Origin: JACOVP01 sp964390715
GTDB lineage: Archaea > Nanobdellota > Nanobdellia > SCGC-AAA011-G17 > UBA489
NCBI GenBank assembly: GCA_964390715.1
Contig: CAYMIM010000022.1
Location: forward strand, 1-47,462
DNA length: 47,462 bases
Direction of reading: 5' to 3'
Below the pieces are notes generated by a model that did no database searches, had not been told where the DNA came from, and worked only from the letters and a program-made list of their open reading frames with translations. The translations under genes and the position numbers were made by a program. Each line of letters opens with the position of its first letter. Positions within the stretch are counted from its first letter, which is position 1. This document shows positions 15,619-24,119 of this stretch, piece after piece.

Positions 15619-15984
15619 ATGAAGTTGCAGTACCTGCTTACACGATTTACAAAATATGAGGGGTGTAGAGGTCCTTTACGATTAAATGACGGTCAAGAGT
15701 ATTATCTCCAGCCGCCAGAAGTAACAGAGCCTTGTCTAACAGAAGTTATTGAAGAATGTGTTCGTGTTATCCAACAATTAGTGCCAGATGTGCGAGTAGA
15801 TGAAGAAGGCGCTTTATACAGAATAAGAACTGATAGTAAAAAACACTTGAAAGATAGACTCCATGGATTTCCAAATATACCACAAGTCTTAGACCAGATG
15901 AGAAGCTTAGGATATGACATACCACAAAGACAATGGTATAATATGAGACAGGACGTTAGAGAAGACATGAAGAGAGCTGCATAA
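15619..15984 (+). CDS. hypothetical protein, 121 aa
   Basis: A soluble basic protein with one predicted beta start (MKLQYLLTRFTKYEG), a helical middle (LTEVIEECVRVIQQLV) and a helical end (QWYNMRQDVREDMKRAA). Two cysteines near the N-terminus (EGCRG, EPCLT) are too far apart for a simple zinc knuckle. Family not recognised. A TATA-like TTTTAAATA (about 15590-15598) is 25 nt before the ATG. It precedes leuS, which has a separate TATA box. Confidence 0.6.
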   Translation: MKLQYLLTRFTKYEGCRGPLRLNDGQEYYLQPPEVTEPCLTEVIEECVRVIQQLVPDVRVDEEGALYRIRTDSKKHLKDRLHGFPNIPQVLDQMRSLGYDIPQRQWYNMRQDVREDMKRAA

Positions 15985-16016
15985 GCTTTAAATAACTCGT
16001 TCTTGATAGGCTTTTT

Positions 16017-18638
16017 ATGGATTTCAATCACATCGCCAAGAAATGGCAATCCCGTTGGGAAAAAGAAAAGCTCTTCGAAGTCAAAGAAGACAAAAAGAAG
16101 AAAAAATCCTACGTCCTGCAGATGTTTCCATACCCATCAGGAACTAGCTTGCACATGGGGCATGCCAAAAACTACATTATTGGTGATATTGTCGCTCGTC
16201 ATAAAAGAATGTTAGGATTCAACGTCTTGCAGCCCATGGGCTATGATGCTTTCGGTCTTCCCGCGGAAAATGCGGCGATTAAAAGCAAGTCACATCCAAA
16301 AGTTTTTACAGACACAGCTATCAAAGGATACATCCAGCAGTCCAAAGCTCTCGGATTGAGTTATGATTGGTCAAGAATGGTAGCGACTTGTTATCCAGAC
16401 TACTACAAATGGAATCAATGGTTCTTCGTGAAGTTTTTTGAGCGTGGTTTAGCGTACAAGAAAAAAGCTCCAGTCAATTGGTGTCAGAGTTGTCAAACTG
16501 TGTTGGCAAATGAGCAAGTGGAGCAAGGAAAATGTTGGCGTTGTCACAATGAAGTTTCAGTCAAGCAATTAGAGCAGTGGTTCTTCAAGATCACGGACTA
16601 CGCTGAACGGTTATTACAAGATCTCAGTTTGTTAGCGGGCTGGCCAGAAAGAATTCGCACGATGCAGTCCCACTGGATTGGGAAAAGCGAAGGAGCAACG
16701 ATTTATTTTCCTATCAAAGACTCCAAAGAAAAAATCGAAGTCTTCACCACACGTCCAGATACTATCTATGGTGTGAATTGCATTATCTTCGCTCCTGAAC
16801 ATCCACAAGTGTTAGAATTAGTCAAAGGAACAAGTTATCAGGCACAAGTCCACGAGTTCATCAACAAAGTAGTCATCAAAGAACGTTTCAAGCGCGGTGA
16901 TGAAGAGCAGGAAAAAGAAGGATTGTTCATTGGCAAATATGCTATTAATCCACTCACGAAAGAAGAACTTCCTATTTACGTTGCAAATTTTATTTTGTTA
17001 GATTATGGAACTGGCGCGATTATGTCAGTCCCTGCGCATGATGAAAGAGATTTTGCATTCGCTAAAAAATACAAATTACCAATAAAAATAGTGATTCAAC
17101 CAAAAGACAAAAAGAACAAAGAACCTTTACAGCAAGCGTACATGGGCGAAGGTGTTTTAGCCAACTCTGGCAGATTTAATGGTCTCACAACAGATAAAGC
17201 AAAAGGCGCATTTATCAAAGAGCTCCAATCAAAGAAAATAGGCAAGTCAACACAACATTACAAACTCCGTGACTGGTTAGTCTCTCGGCAGAGATATTGG
17301 GGAACACCTATTCCGATGGTGTATTGTGCAAAATGTGGTATAATTCCTGTGCCAGAAAAAGATCTTCCAGTTAGATTGCCAGACAAAGTAGAATTCACAG
17401 GCGAAGGAAATCCATTAGCAAAAGTAAAAGACTTCGTCAACACCCATTGTCCAAAATGTAGTTCTCCAGCAAAACGGGAAACAGACACGATGGACACTTT
17501 CGTAGATTCCTCCTGGTACTTCTTAAGATTCTGTGATGCGAAAAATGACAAAGCTCCTTTTGACAAAGAAAAAGTCAACTACTGGATGCCGGTCAATCAA
17601 TACACTGGTGGAGCAGAGCACGCAGTCATGCACTTGTTATACGCTCGTTTTTTCACGAAAGCATTACGAGACATGAAACTTCTCGACATTGACGAACCAT
17701 TTGTAAATCTTTTCAACCAAGGTATGCTCCACAAAGACGGAGTAGTCATGAGCAAAAGTAAAGGAAATATTGTCACGCAAGATGAAATCGCAGGTAAATA
17801 TGGCATTGATACTGCTCGTTGGTATTTAATGTCTGTCGCTGCTCCAGAAAAAGATACTGAGTGGGATGACAAAGGTGTTGAAGGTTCATTCAGAGCGTTG
17901 AGTAAAATAGTCTACCTTGTAGAAAACGCAAAATATACTACCAAAGACGAACGTATCGAATCGAAAATGCATAAAACGATCAAAGACGTCTCAGAAACTA
18001 TTGAGTCCATGATATACAATATGAGTTTAATCAAAATAATGGAATATGTGAACTATCTCCAAAAGGCCTCAAAAGTGACAAAAGAGAGCATAGAGACGCT
18101 CATCAAACTTATTAGTCCAGTTGTTCCCCATCTCGCAGAAGAATTATGGGAAATGACAAAGCACAAAGGATTCATCTCTGTGGAAAAATGGCCGAAGTGC
18201 GATGAAAAGAAAATCAATCCAAAAGTAGATGCATCTGAGGAGTTGGTAGAAAAAACAACAGCAGACATCCAAGCAGTCCTCAATTTAATTAAAATCACAC
18301 CAAAAGAAATTACACTCTTCGTCGCAGAAAAATGGAAATATCCTTTATTCAAAAAACTACATGCGGAAGAAAGTCGTGACTTTGGTGTGTTAATGAAAAA
18401 ATTCGCAGACAAAGAACGCGGTCAAGATGTTGCCAAGATCGTCCAACAATTCATGAAAGGTGCTCTCAAAACAGAAACAGTTTTGTCACCAGGAGAAGAA
18501 CTTGAGGCATTAAAAGAAAATAAAGCAGTCTGGGAAAAACAGTTCGGTGCAAAACTACAACTAGTACACGCAGATACTTCTAAAGAGCAAAAAGCAAAGC
18601 AAGCAATCCCGGGCAAAGTAGCTATTTTGATAAAATAA
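16017..18638 (+). CDS. leuS: leucyl-tRNA synthetase, bacterial type
   Basis: An 873-residue class I synthetase charging tRNA-Leu. The HIGH motif is HMGH (46-49) in YPSGTSLHMGHAKNYIIGD. A zinc-type loop WCQSCQTV/CWRCHNEV follows, then the editing domain (FTTRPDTIYGV, GTGAIMSVPAHDERD), the leucine-specific region, and the KMSKS motif as VMSKS (577-581). The N-terminus, the LPAENAAIK block and the editing-domain position match bacterial and organellar LeuRS and not the longer archaeal/eukaryotic form, so the gene came from bacteria. Lys to Val at the first KMSKS position is unusual. The TATA box TTTAAATA (15987-15994) is 26.5 nt upstream. Confidence 0.95.
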   Translation: MDFNHIAKKWQSRWEKEKLFEVKEDKKKKKSYVLQMFPYPSGTSLHMGHAKNYIIGDIVARHKRMLGFNVLQPMGYDAFGLPAENAAIKSKSHPKVFTDTAIKGYIQQSKALGLSYDWSRMVATCYPDYYKWNQWFFVKFFERGLAYKKKAPVNWCQSCQTVLANEQVEQGKCWRCHNEVSVKQLEQWFFKITDYAERLLQDLSLLAGWPERIRTMQSHWIGKSEGATIYFPIKDSKEKIEVFTTRPDTIYGVNCIIFAPEHPQVLELVKGTSYQAQVHEFINKVVIKERFKRGDEEQEKEGLFIGKYAINPLTKEELPIYVANFILLDYGTGAIMSVPAHDERDFAFAKKYKLPIKIVIQPKDKKNKEPLQQAYMGEGVLANSGRFNGLTTDKAKGAFIKELQSKKIGKSTQHYKLRDWLVSRQRYWGTPIPMVYCAKCGIIPVPEKDLPVRLPDKVEFTGEGNPLAKVKDFVNTHCPKCSSPAKRETDTMDTFVDSSWYFLRFCDAKNDKAPFDKEKVNYWMPVNQYTGGAEHAVMHLLYARFFTKALRDMKLLDIDEPFVNLFNQGMLHKDGVVMSKSKGNIVTQDEIAGKYGIDTARWYLMSVAAPEKDTEWDDKGVEGSFRALSKIVYLVENAKYTTKDERIESKMHKTIKDVSETIESMIYNMSLIKIMEYVNYLQKASKVTKESIETLIKLISPVVPHLAEELWEMTKHKGFISVEKWPKCDEKKINPKVDASEELVEKTTADIQAVLNLIKITPKEITLFVAEKWKYPLFKKLHAEESRDFGVLMKKFADKERGQDVAKIVQQFMKGALKTETVLSPGEELEALKENKAVWEKQFGAKLQLVHADTSKEQKAKQAIPGKVAILIK

Positions 18639-18685
18639 CTTATTAATTTTTATAAAAGGTATGTACAGATTGTGTCTATCCTTCA

Positions 18686-19030
18686 TTATCTTGTTGGTAC
18701 TTTTAAAGGCACTGCAATTTTCGCTGGAATTTCTTCTTCTCTGTTCTTCACTTTGAAACTTATTCCTAGCATGATGCCATTTGGATTCATAGTGACGGTA
18801 AACTTCGCGTCTTCTAAGTTTTCTAATATGTCTTCTCCTATCTTAAATAATGCAAAAAATTCAGTAGCGTGCATAATCTCAATACCTACAATTCTTCCTT
18901 TTGTAGATACATCTAAGACTAGTTGTCCAGCATCAATATTTCCTTTAAAATTTTCATCACTAGAAAAGCCTTTGTGAATAGCTAAAATATCATTGTTCTT
19001 ATCATAAAAGAGTAATTTGTTTTTTGTCAT
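18686..19030 (-). CDS. DUF2283-like protein, possible antitoxin
   Basis: A 114-residue protein with the DUF2283 pattern: an opening strand KLLFYDKNNDILAIHKG, then LVLDVSTKGRIVGIEIMHAT, in the style of YDxxxDvLyi and DxxGrivGIEIl. DUF2283 proteins are frequently encoded next to DUF4258-type genes and are regarded as possible antitoxins. Here it begins three bases after the stop of such a candidate and shares its promoter. The C-terminal half (FTVTMNPNGIMLGISFKVK) forms additional strands. Confidence 0.75.
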   Translation of the reverse strand: MTKNKLLFYDKNNDILAIHKGFSSDENFKGNIDAGQLVLDVSTKGRIVGIEIMHATEFFALFKIGEDILENLEDAKFTVTMNPNGIMLGISFKVKNREEEIPAKIAVPLKVPTR

Positions 19031-19033
19031 TGT

Positions 19034-19390
19034 TTATATGCCTCTTTTCTGTTTTATCATCGATTGCCACTTTCTATACCTCATAATATAGGTGAGGATA
19101 TATAAGTCTTTCTTGCCATGCCTATCAAATATAACGGGTAACCTCATAGTTCTGGTATTGCTTATTTTAAAATGAAGGCAGTGAATTATATCACCATGTT
19201 TACCAATTTCTTGATAGGAATATACTAATGTTCCTGCGGTGAGTAAAGTATGTACTACCTCTTCTTTGTTTCCTTCTCTGAGCATCAGTTGATCTGTAAA
19301 GTGAGGTTCATTATAGGTAATCTCTTTCGGTGTATAGGTTCGTAATTTTTTCTTGAGAGATTCTAGATCATCCTCTTTCACATGTTCCAT
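19034..19390 (-). CDS. DUF4258-like toxin candidate paired with DUF2283
   Basis: 118 residues. After a charged helix come FTDQLMLREGNKEEVVHTLL, a strand YSYQEIGKHGDIIHCLHFKI and the pair TMRLPVIFDRH/LYILTYIMRYRKW, the order expected of DUF4258-like small toxins, though similarity to the 14920 protein is weak. It is the first gene of a two-gene unit with DUF2283. The TATA box ATTTATAA (minus strand, 19412-19419) is 26 nt before the ATG, and two inverted repeats lie farther upstream (19480-19515). Confidence 0.6.
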   Translation of the reverse strand: MEHVKEDDLESLKKKLRTYTPKEITYNEPHFTDQLMLREGNKEEVVHTLLTAGTLVYSYQEIGKHGDIIHCLHFKISNTRTMRLPVIFDRHGKKDLYILTYIMRYRKWQSMIKQKRGI

Positions 19391-19479
19391 AATCTGTTTT
19401 TTTACTCTCTGTTATAAATAGCTTTGCGGGTCGTTTGAGAAGCTAACTGCTACTAGAGTAAATAAATATTTAAAAAGCG

Positions 19480-19515
19480 TCGAAAAGTTTTCGGAACAGT
19501 CGTAAGATTTACGAA
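19480..19515. promoter_or_regulatory. two tandem inverted repeats upstream of the DUF4258/DUF2283 unit
   Basis: CGAAAA-G-TTTTCG (19481-19493) and TCGTAA-GAT-TTACGA (19500-19514) are adjacent palindromes in an otherwise empty 172-base gap. The second shares the CG.AAGATTT.CG core with 23183 and 23942. They lie about 70-90 nt upstream of the TATA box of the unit. Confidence 0.5.
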
Positions 19516-19562
19516 ATATTCATAACAATTCCATAAAAACGTGTTATACTAATAAAATAAAC

Positions 19563-19931
19563 TTAAGCGTAGACTTTTTTCCACATACCATAGGAAACAA
19601 ATAAGACTGCTAAAAAAGGTACAACGGTCAGTGCACTAGCGATGCCATCGCCAGCAAAATACATAGACGCGCCAGCGCCAATGAAATCAATCGTGAAGCC
19701 GGCATAAGCCCATTCTTTAAGCGTCTTCCACATTGTTTGGAGCAAAGCAAGCGCGCCTAAAAGTTTGGCAACCCCTAGAATAATATTCAAGTATAAAGGA
19801 TAGCCCAAATGTTTTATAACTGCTTTTGCTGATTCCATCTGGATGAGTTCTGAAATGCCTGAGAAGAGCATGCCTGCAACTAAGAGCAGCGTGAATATCC
19901 AATAAAGAATCTTAGCTGTCTTTGCCTTCAT
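19563..19931 (-). CDS. DoxX-like membrane protein
   Basis: Four transmembrane helices in 122 residues with DoxX-family features: ILYWIFTLLLVAGMLFSGISEL, then LGYPLYLNIILGVAKLLGALALL and EWAYAGFTIDFIGA. The family includes quinol-oxidase-associated and thiol-stress proteins, but most members are uncharacterised. No redox cysteines are present. It is divergent from the PAP2 gene at 20015. Function beyond family level cannot be stated. Confidence 0.8.
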   Translation of the reverse strand: MKAKTAKILYWIFTLLLVAGMLFSGISELIQMESAKAVIKHLGYPLYLNIILGVAKLLGALALLQTMWKTLKEWAYAGFTIDFIGAGASMYFAGDGIASALTVVPFLAVLFVSYGMWKKVYA

Positions 19932-20014
19932 GGTATCTGGATAAAAAGTTATCCTTTAAGAATCTTTCTCGCCCAAAGAATACTTTATATAGCTTAGAAA
20001 AATACAGAGAAGAG

Positions 20015-20608
20015 ATGAAACAGCGTCTCCATCTGAGAAAAAAAGCGTTAATCGCTATTACTGTTATCTGTTTAGCGTTATTTACGACTATTCTTGTTTT
20101 CCATGAGCGACTAGCCTTGATTGACGCGGCAGCAAATAAACTGTTGAACGGTTATGGAACTTTCTTTTACTCCATCGCTAGTGTGATTTCATTTTTAGGA
20201 TCTATCTATGTAGTGCCTGTTATTTTTATCATAGTGCTCTTCCTCCTCTGGCAGCGCAAGAAACAACGTGAAGCATTGATCTTGGGTATTGCAGTCCTCT
20301 CGAATTACGCTGTCGTCAATATAGTAAAAGTTTTGACAGGATGGGTGCGTCCTAGTGAAGTCCAAAGAGCTATCGAACAAACCTTCCCCTCTGCGCATGC
20401 GTCTACACCTTTTGTCTTGTATGTGTTAGCTTATCTCTTCTTGGTCAAGCAACCAAAGAAATCGACATTTGTTGCTATTGTAGCTCTCTGTTTATTGATT
20501 GGTTTCTCCAGAATTATTGTCAATGCCCATTGGATGACGGATGTGATTGCTGGAATATTGTTGGCGATAGCTTGGATTAGTGCGACGTTGTTGTTCTACA
20601 AGAAATAA
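20015..20608 (+). CDS. PAP2-family membrane phosphatase
   Basis: A 197-residue integral membrane protein with about six helices and the complete phosphatase signature: Lys105 and Arg112-Pro113 in KVLTGWVRP, PSAH at 125-128, and SRIIVNAHWMTDVIAG with Arg166, His172 and Asp176. It probably dephosphorylates a lipid phosphate or polyprenyl pyrophosphate at the outer membrane face. I chose ATG 20015: the TATA box TTTATATA near 19984 is 27 nt upstream, whereas the longer TTG-started frame from 19922 would overlap the DoxX gene. Confidence 0.88.
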   Translation: MKQRLHLRKKALIAITVICLALFTTILVFHERLALIDAAANKLLNGYGTFFYSIASVISFLGSIYVVPVIFIIVLFLLWQRKKQREALILGIAVLSNYAVVNIVKVLTGWVRPSEVQRAIEQTFPSAHASTPFVLYVLAYLFLVKQPKKSTFVAIVALCLLIGFSRIIVNAHWMTDVIAGILLAIAWISATLLFYKK

Positions 20609-20618
20609 AGATCAAGAG

Positions 20619-23123
20619 CTAATGTTTCTCCTCAATCTCCTTCAGAAATCTCTGCAGCGTCTTCAGCACATGCTCAGGCTGCGTCTTCAAAATGCTCGCA
20701 GTGCGTTCCAGTAAGTCTTTATCCGTCCCAACTTCTTCAGTCGTAGAAACAAAAGCTTTAGGTTTAGCTTTGCCCTTCTTCACAACATCTTTCCAAACCG
20801 TAAACAATTCAGTAGCTCTTCCAGGAACTTGACTCTTCTTCACTTGCAAGAACTTTGCGCATTCCTCAAGGAGTTTGCCTTCTTTATGCACTTCAGATTG
20901 AGCAGCCTTCCCCGCAGTATATTCGAGACGTACAATCCCATCACTGATCTTAGAACTTTTAATAATTTTAATCATGCCAGTTTCTTGAGTGTTATCCAAA
21001 TGACTTCCACCACAACATTCGACGTCCACACCAGGAATTTCTACAATACGCAGTTCTTTCCCTGGAGGCACTCCACCTTGATAGATCCCCATCCCATAAG
21101 CTTGCTCAGCTTTGCCCCGAGACATAAATTCTTTATGCAGAGGTATGGCTTTCCGTACAATAGTATTAGCAGCATCTTCAATCTGTTTCACTTCATCATC
21201 AGTCAACGCTTGATAATGAGTAATGTCCAGTCGTCCTTTGTCAATATCTTTGTACGCGCTCGCTTGATTAATATGAGGTCCAAGCACTTGTCGCGCGGCG
21301 GCGTTCACAATATGTGCGGCAGTATGATGTTGGCTTAATTGCAGTCGTCTGTCCCAATCAATCAGACATTTAACGTTTTCACCGCTATGGAAAGGACTAG
21401 GAACATAAAGTTCATGCAGCACAACATTGTTTTGTTTCAAAATTTGCACAACTTTCTTACCATTGATCGTACCAGTATCATGCAATTGTCCACCGCCAGT
21501 CGCATAAAAAAATGTCTCATCCAGAATCACGAATTTGTCAATGCTCTTAATTACTTTCGCGCTAAACTCCATTCGTTTGTAGTCTTCAAAATATCTAACC
21601 TTAGTAGCAGGTACACCAGTCAAATCTACTCCCACATCTTTAGTAGTCTGATGCTTCTGTTCTTGTTGTTCATGTCTCTCAGCAACCTTAGCGTAAAAGT
21701 TTTCAGGCACATGCACAATTTTCCCTAGTTTTTTAGCTTCTTGTTGAATCAGTTCAGGAGCAATCCCTTGGCTGTCATATAACTCAAGTAATATTTTCTC
21801 ATCAATCGTTTTGGTAGCATAGTGTTGTACCAGTTGGCTAGTCTTTTGTTGCGTTGCTTTGTATTTTTGGACTTCCACACTTAAAATTTTCTGGACATTA
21901 TCCAAGTCTTTGCTCAATTCTGGAAATAAGTCTTTCAGTTCTGCGACGTGCCAAGCACAAATCTCTCCTAAGTCTAGATTCCATCCATATTGGGAAATAA
22001 AACTTAACGCTCTTCGGAGTATCATGCGTAAATTATAGCCGCCACCAACATTGCTCGGCAGTCCGCCATCATGCAGCGCAAAGAGTAAAGAGCGAGTATG
22101 ATCAGCGATCGAATACAAAGCGGCCAAAGGTAATACTTTCCACTTCACTTCATCTGCGGGTACTCCCATCTTTGCGCTAATCATATCCCAGACTTTATGC
22201 GCGTCTTGCACTTCATCCATATTCAAATAAGAAGAATAAGGCATAAACTTTTTCTGGAAATCAGGATCAGGTTGCACGCCAGTTTTCTCATACAGTTTTC
22301 TCATGACATGAGGAAACGTCGCGTCATAACTCGTTCCTTTGCCTTGCGTAAACCAAGCGGCTCTCTCTTGTCCAGCGCCCATATCTAAGACATTAATCTT
22401 CAGCGGTTGTAATTTTTTCCCATCATGTAAATAAGTCATGTACACTTGATTGCCAATTTCTAATCCGCCAGAAAAGAATTCCAAGCTGCAGCCAAAGTTT
22501 CCCCCACCACCCCAAGCGTCTTCATGAATCATAATATCTTTATTTGCTAATCCCATCCCTTGATTTAACCATGTTAAATAATCACTGACATATTTTTCTT
22601 TATCATATTTCTCTGGAGGCATGAAGGCTAGTTCTCCCAGCATCACAAATCCAGTAAAATGTCCGCTCAGTCCAACAGAGTCAACATCATTAAAGCGTAA
22701 ACAGAATTGAGGAATCACTAGAGGATTTGCGGGCGGTTCTACTTCTCCAGAAACAACAAAGGGTTGAAACGCGGCGACAGAAGCGATAGTATATTCCATC
22801 GTTGGATTCCATCTGCTCACCACAGGATATCTACCTATAGGTGTATACCCTAACTTTTTATGGATTTGCGCGAACTGCTGCCAGACTTGCGTATACGTTA
22901 AGGATTTTGAAGCGATCTTTTTGTCCAAAAAACGAAAGCCTCCAGAACAACTAGGATCTCCACACGTTCTGCTCGCGTATTGGCTCCAGAAATAAGTCCC
23001 GCACTTCTCACAATGATATCTGGAAAAGCCAAGCTTTTGTAAGGTCTTCACAGGAAAAAAATTCTCAGGCTTGGCGCTTGCTTCTTGCTTGATTTGTGCT
23101 TTCACTTGTTTCGTAAGATCCAT
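20619..23123 (-). CDS. alaS: alanyl-tRNA synthetase, archaeal type
   Basis: 834 residues charging tRNA-Ala. The archaeal N-terminal zinc-type segment CEKCGTYFWSQYASRTC...C is near residues 38-60. The class II core includes FNDVDSVGLSGHFTGF, EDAWGGGGNFGCSLEFFSGG and LDMGAGQERAAWF. The editing domain has HHTAAH (about 597) and CCGGSHLDN (about 703), the HxxxH and CxxxH zinc motifs that clear Ser-tRNA-Ala. The C-Ala domain is short, since archaeal forms usually run past 880 residues. The TATA box TTTAAA (23149-23154) is 28 nt before the ATG. Confidence 0.96.
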   Translation of the reverse strand: MDLTKQVKAQIKQEASAKPENFFPVKTLQKLGFSRYHCEKCGTYFWSQYASRTCGDPSCSGGFRFLDKKIASKSLTYTQVWQQFAQIHKKLGYTPIGRYPVVSRWNPTMEYTIASVAAFQPFVVSGEVEPPANPLVIPQFCLRFNDVDSVGLSGHFTGFVMLGELAFMPPEKYDKEKYVSDYLTWLNQGMGLANKDIMIHEDAWGGGGNFGCSLEFFSGGLEIGNQVYMTYLHDGKKLQPLKINVLDMGAGQERAAWFTQGKGTSYDATFPHVMRKLYEKTGVQPDPDFQKKFMPYSSYLNMDEVQDAHKVWDMISAKMGVPADEVKWKVLPLAALYSIADHTRSLLFALHDGGLPSNVGGGYNLRMILRRALSFISQYGWNLDLGEICAWHVAELKDLFPELSKDLDNVQKILSVEVQKYKATQQKTSQLVQHYATKTIDEKILLELYDSQGIAPELIQQEAKKLGKIVHVPENFYAKVAERHEQQEQKHQTTKDVGVDLTGVPATKVRYFEDYKRMEFSAKVIKSIDKFVILDETFFYATGGGQLHDTGTINGKKVVQILKQNNVVLHELYVPSPFHSGENVKCLIDWDRRLQLSQHHTAAHIVNAAARQVLGPHINQASAYKDIDKGRLDITHYQALTDDEVKQIEDAANTIVRKAIPLHKEFMSRGKAEQAYGMGIYQGGVPPGKELRIVEIPGVDVECCGGSHLDNTQETGMIKIIKSSKISDGIVRLEYTAGKAAQSEVHKEGKLLEECAKFLQVKKSQVPGRATELFTVWKDVVKKGKAKPKAFVSTTEEVGTDKDLLERTASILKTQPEHVLKTLQRFLKEIEEKH

Positions 23124-23182
23124 GGAATAAGCCTTCAGAAGCGAATTATTTAAACCTTTTTACGAAAGAATATACAGTCTCC

Positions 23183-23206
23183 CCGGAAGATTTTCGGATT
23201 TTTCTC
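23183..23206. promoter_or_regulatory. inverted-repeat motif CCGGAAGATTTTCGG before a RelE operon
   Basis: CCGGAA-GAT-TTTCGG (23183-23197) continues into ATTTTTCTCC. It lies in the 176-base gap between alaS and the pair at 23300, about 80 nt upstream of that operon's TATA box (23268-23275). It matches the element at 23942 in 14 of its first 15 bases. An AAGGAGG-like run at 23245 precedes the TATA box and serves no gene I can see. Confidence 0.5.
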
Positions 23207-23299
23207 CATAACATAAATAAAGAATAAAATAAATATCTAAACTAAGGAGGTTCAGAAGAGAAAACCTTATATAGAAGAGATATATCAATTGATACAACT

Positions 23300-23587
23300 A
23301 TGACACAATCACTCTTAGAAATGCCAACGATTCGCTTTCCTAGATTGGACACTGTCTTAGTCATAGAACAATTTATTCAAAAGCACGATGGAGATTATAA
23401 GAAAAAGCAACTCTGGGAAGCATTGCCTAAAAAAATAATGTATCAAACATTCTCAGTAATCATTGATTATCTGCTCTATTCTAGGAAGATATCTCTAGAT
23501 ACTGAAGGAAAAATCGGTTGGATTTTCTACCCAGGAAACATAAAAAGTTATGCAGAACAAAAGCAACTCTTCTGGCAAAAGAGGTGA
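23300..23587 (+). CDS. winged-helix antitoxin-like partner of a RelE toxin
   Basis: A 95-residue protein read as a winged helix: FPRLDTVLVIEQFIQKHDGD, then KKQLWEALPKKIMYQTFSVI, IDYLLYSRKISLDTEGKI and the wing GWIFYPG. Proteins of this pattern (LPKKmmYQTF, SGKIxxDxxGkIxWI) commonly precede RelE-type toxins in archaea and small-genome bacteria; this is from memory. The stop TGA overlaps the toxin's GTG start (GTGA). The TATA box TTATATAG (23268-23275) is 28.5 nt before the ATG. It probably binds the toxin and represses the operon. Confidence 0.75.
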   Translation: MTQSLLEMPTIRFPRLDTVLVIEQFIQKHDGDYKKKQLWEALPKKIMYQTFSVIIDYLLYSRKISLDTEGKIGWIFYPGNIKSYAEQKQLFWQKR

Positions 23588-23922
23588 TAGAGCTACCAAC
23601 GAGAGTAATATTTGTAACACTAAAAGTTAAGAAAGAATTTGAAGATTTACAACAAGGAAAATCAGAAGACAAAGAGAGATATGTTCAATTACAAGAAGTT
23701 TTTACAGTTTTAGAAAAAAATGGATTTTCTGGTATTCAGATAAAAAAGAGACTTATTTCAAAAGCATATCTAAGAAATAGTAATCTTCACAATCTCTGGA
23801 AATATAATTTGCCTAATGGTTGGAGATTGCTCTACTCGATTGAAAATCAAGGAGATATAACGGTGTCTATTATTGTTGAATGGTTATCGCATAAAGAATA
23901 TGAAAGACGTTTTGGATATTAA
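23584..23922 (+). CDS. RelE-family toxin
   Basis: 112 residues from GTG 23584, which overlaps the antitoxin stop; the longer frame from TTG 23518 would run deep inside the antitoxin gene. The end has the well-known archaeal RelE pattern: NLWKYNLPNGWRLLYSI, then IVEWLSHKEYERRFGY, preceded by a Lys-rich helix (VKKEFEDLQQGKSEDKERY). RelE/YoeB-like toxins cleave mRNA at the ribosomal A site. Tyr and Arg residues near the C-terminus are candidates for catalysis. Confidence 0.85.
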   Translation: MIELPTRVIFVTLKVKKEFEDLQQGKSEDKERYVQLQEVFTVLEKNGFSGIQIKKRLISKAYLRNSNLHNLWKYNLPNGWRLLYSIENQGDITVSIIVEWLSHKEYERRFGY

Positions 23923-23941
23923 AAAGAGTATTACAATAATA

Positions 23942-23964
23942 CCGGAAGATTTGCGGATATTTGT
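23942..23964. promoter_or_regulatory. inverted-repeat motif CCGGAAGATTTGCGG before the small membrane operon
   Basis: CCGGAAGATTTGCGGATATTTG begins 19 bases after the RelE stop codon. It is nearly identical to the element at 23183 and lies about 27 nt upstream of the TATA-like TTTATTAA (23973-23980) of the gene at 24003. Confidence 0.5.
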
Positions 23965-24002
23965 AAGAAAAGTTTATTAAGTTTAAAAGGCGGGTAAAAG
24001 CT

Positions 24003-24119
24003 ATGCAAAAAAACAAGACAGACATCGAGAACAAGTTTTTGATGGTTTCTATGGTGGTTACAGCCATACTTATTATTATGGCAACATTGCTTCTTATAAA
24101 GAGGGTATGGGGGCTATGA
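24003..24119 (+). CDS. tiny single-pass membrane protein, 38 aa
   Basis: A polar start (MQKNKTDIENKF) is followed by one hydrophobic helix (LMVSMVVTAILIIMATLLLI) and a short KRVWGL tail. Its TGA overlaps the next gene's ATG (ATGA), indicating translational coupling. A TATA-like TTTATTAA is 26.5 nt before the ATG. It follows the RelE pair but has its own promoter. Family unknown. Confidence 0.6.
   Translation: MQKNKTDIENKFLMVSMVVTAILIIMATLLLIKRVWGL

Noticed and set aside
19922..20014. N-terminal extension of the PAP2 gene from TTG 19922
   Set aside because: It overlaps the divergent DoxX start, and the TATA box at 19984 places transcription start at ATG 20015.
20829..21728. Two plus-strand frames inside alaS
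   Set aside because: Phe/His/Ser-rich shadows of the AlaRS codons. AlaRS motifs are complete on the other strand.
23245..23251. Isolated AAGGAGG-like site
   Set aside because: It precedes the TATA box of the RelE operon and no start codon follows at a useful distance, so it is probably not a ribosome-binding site.
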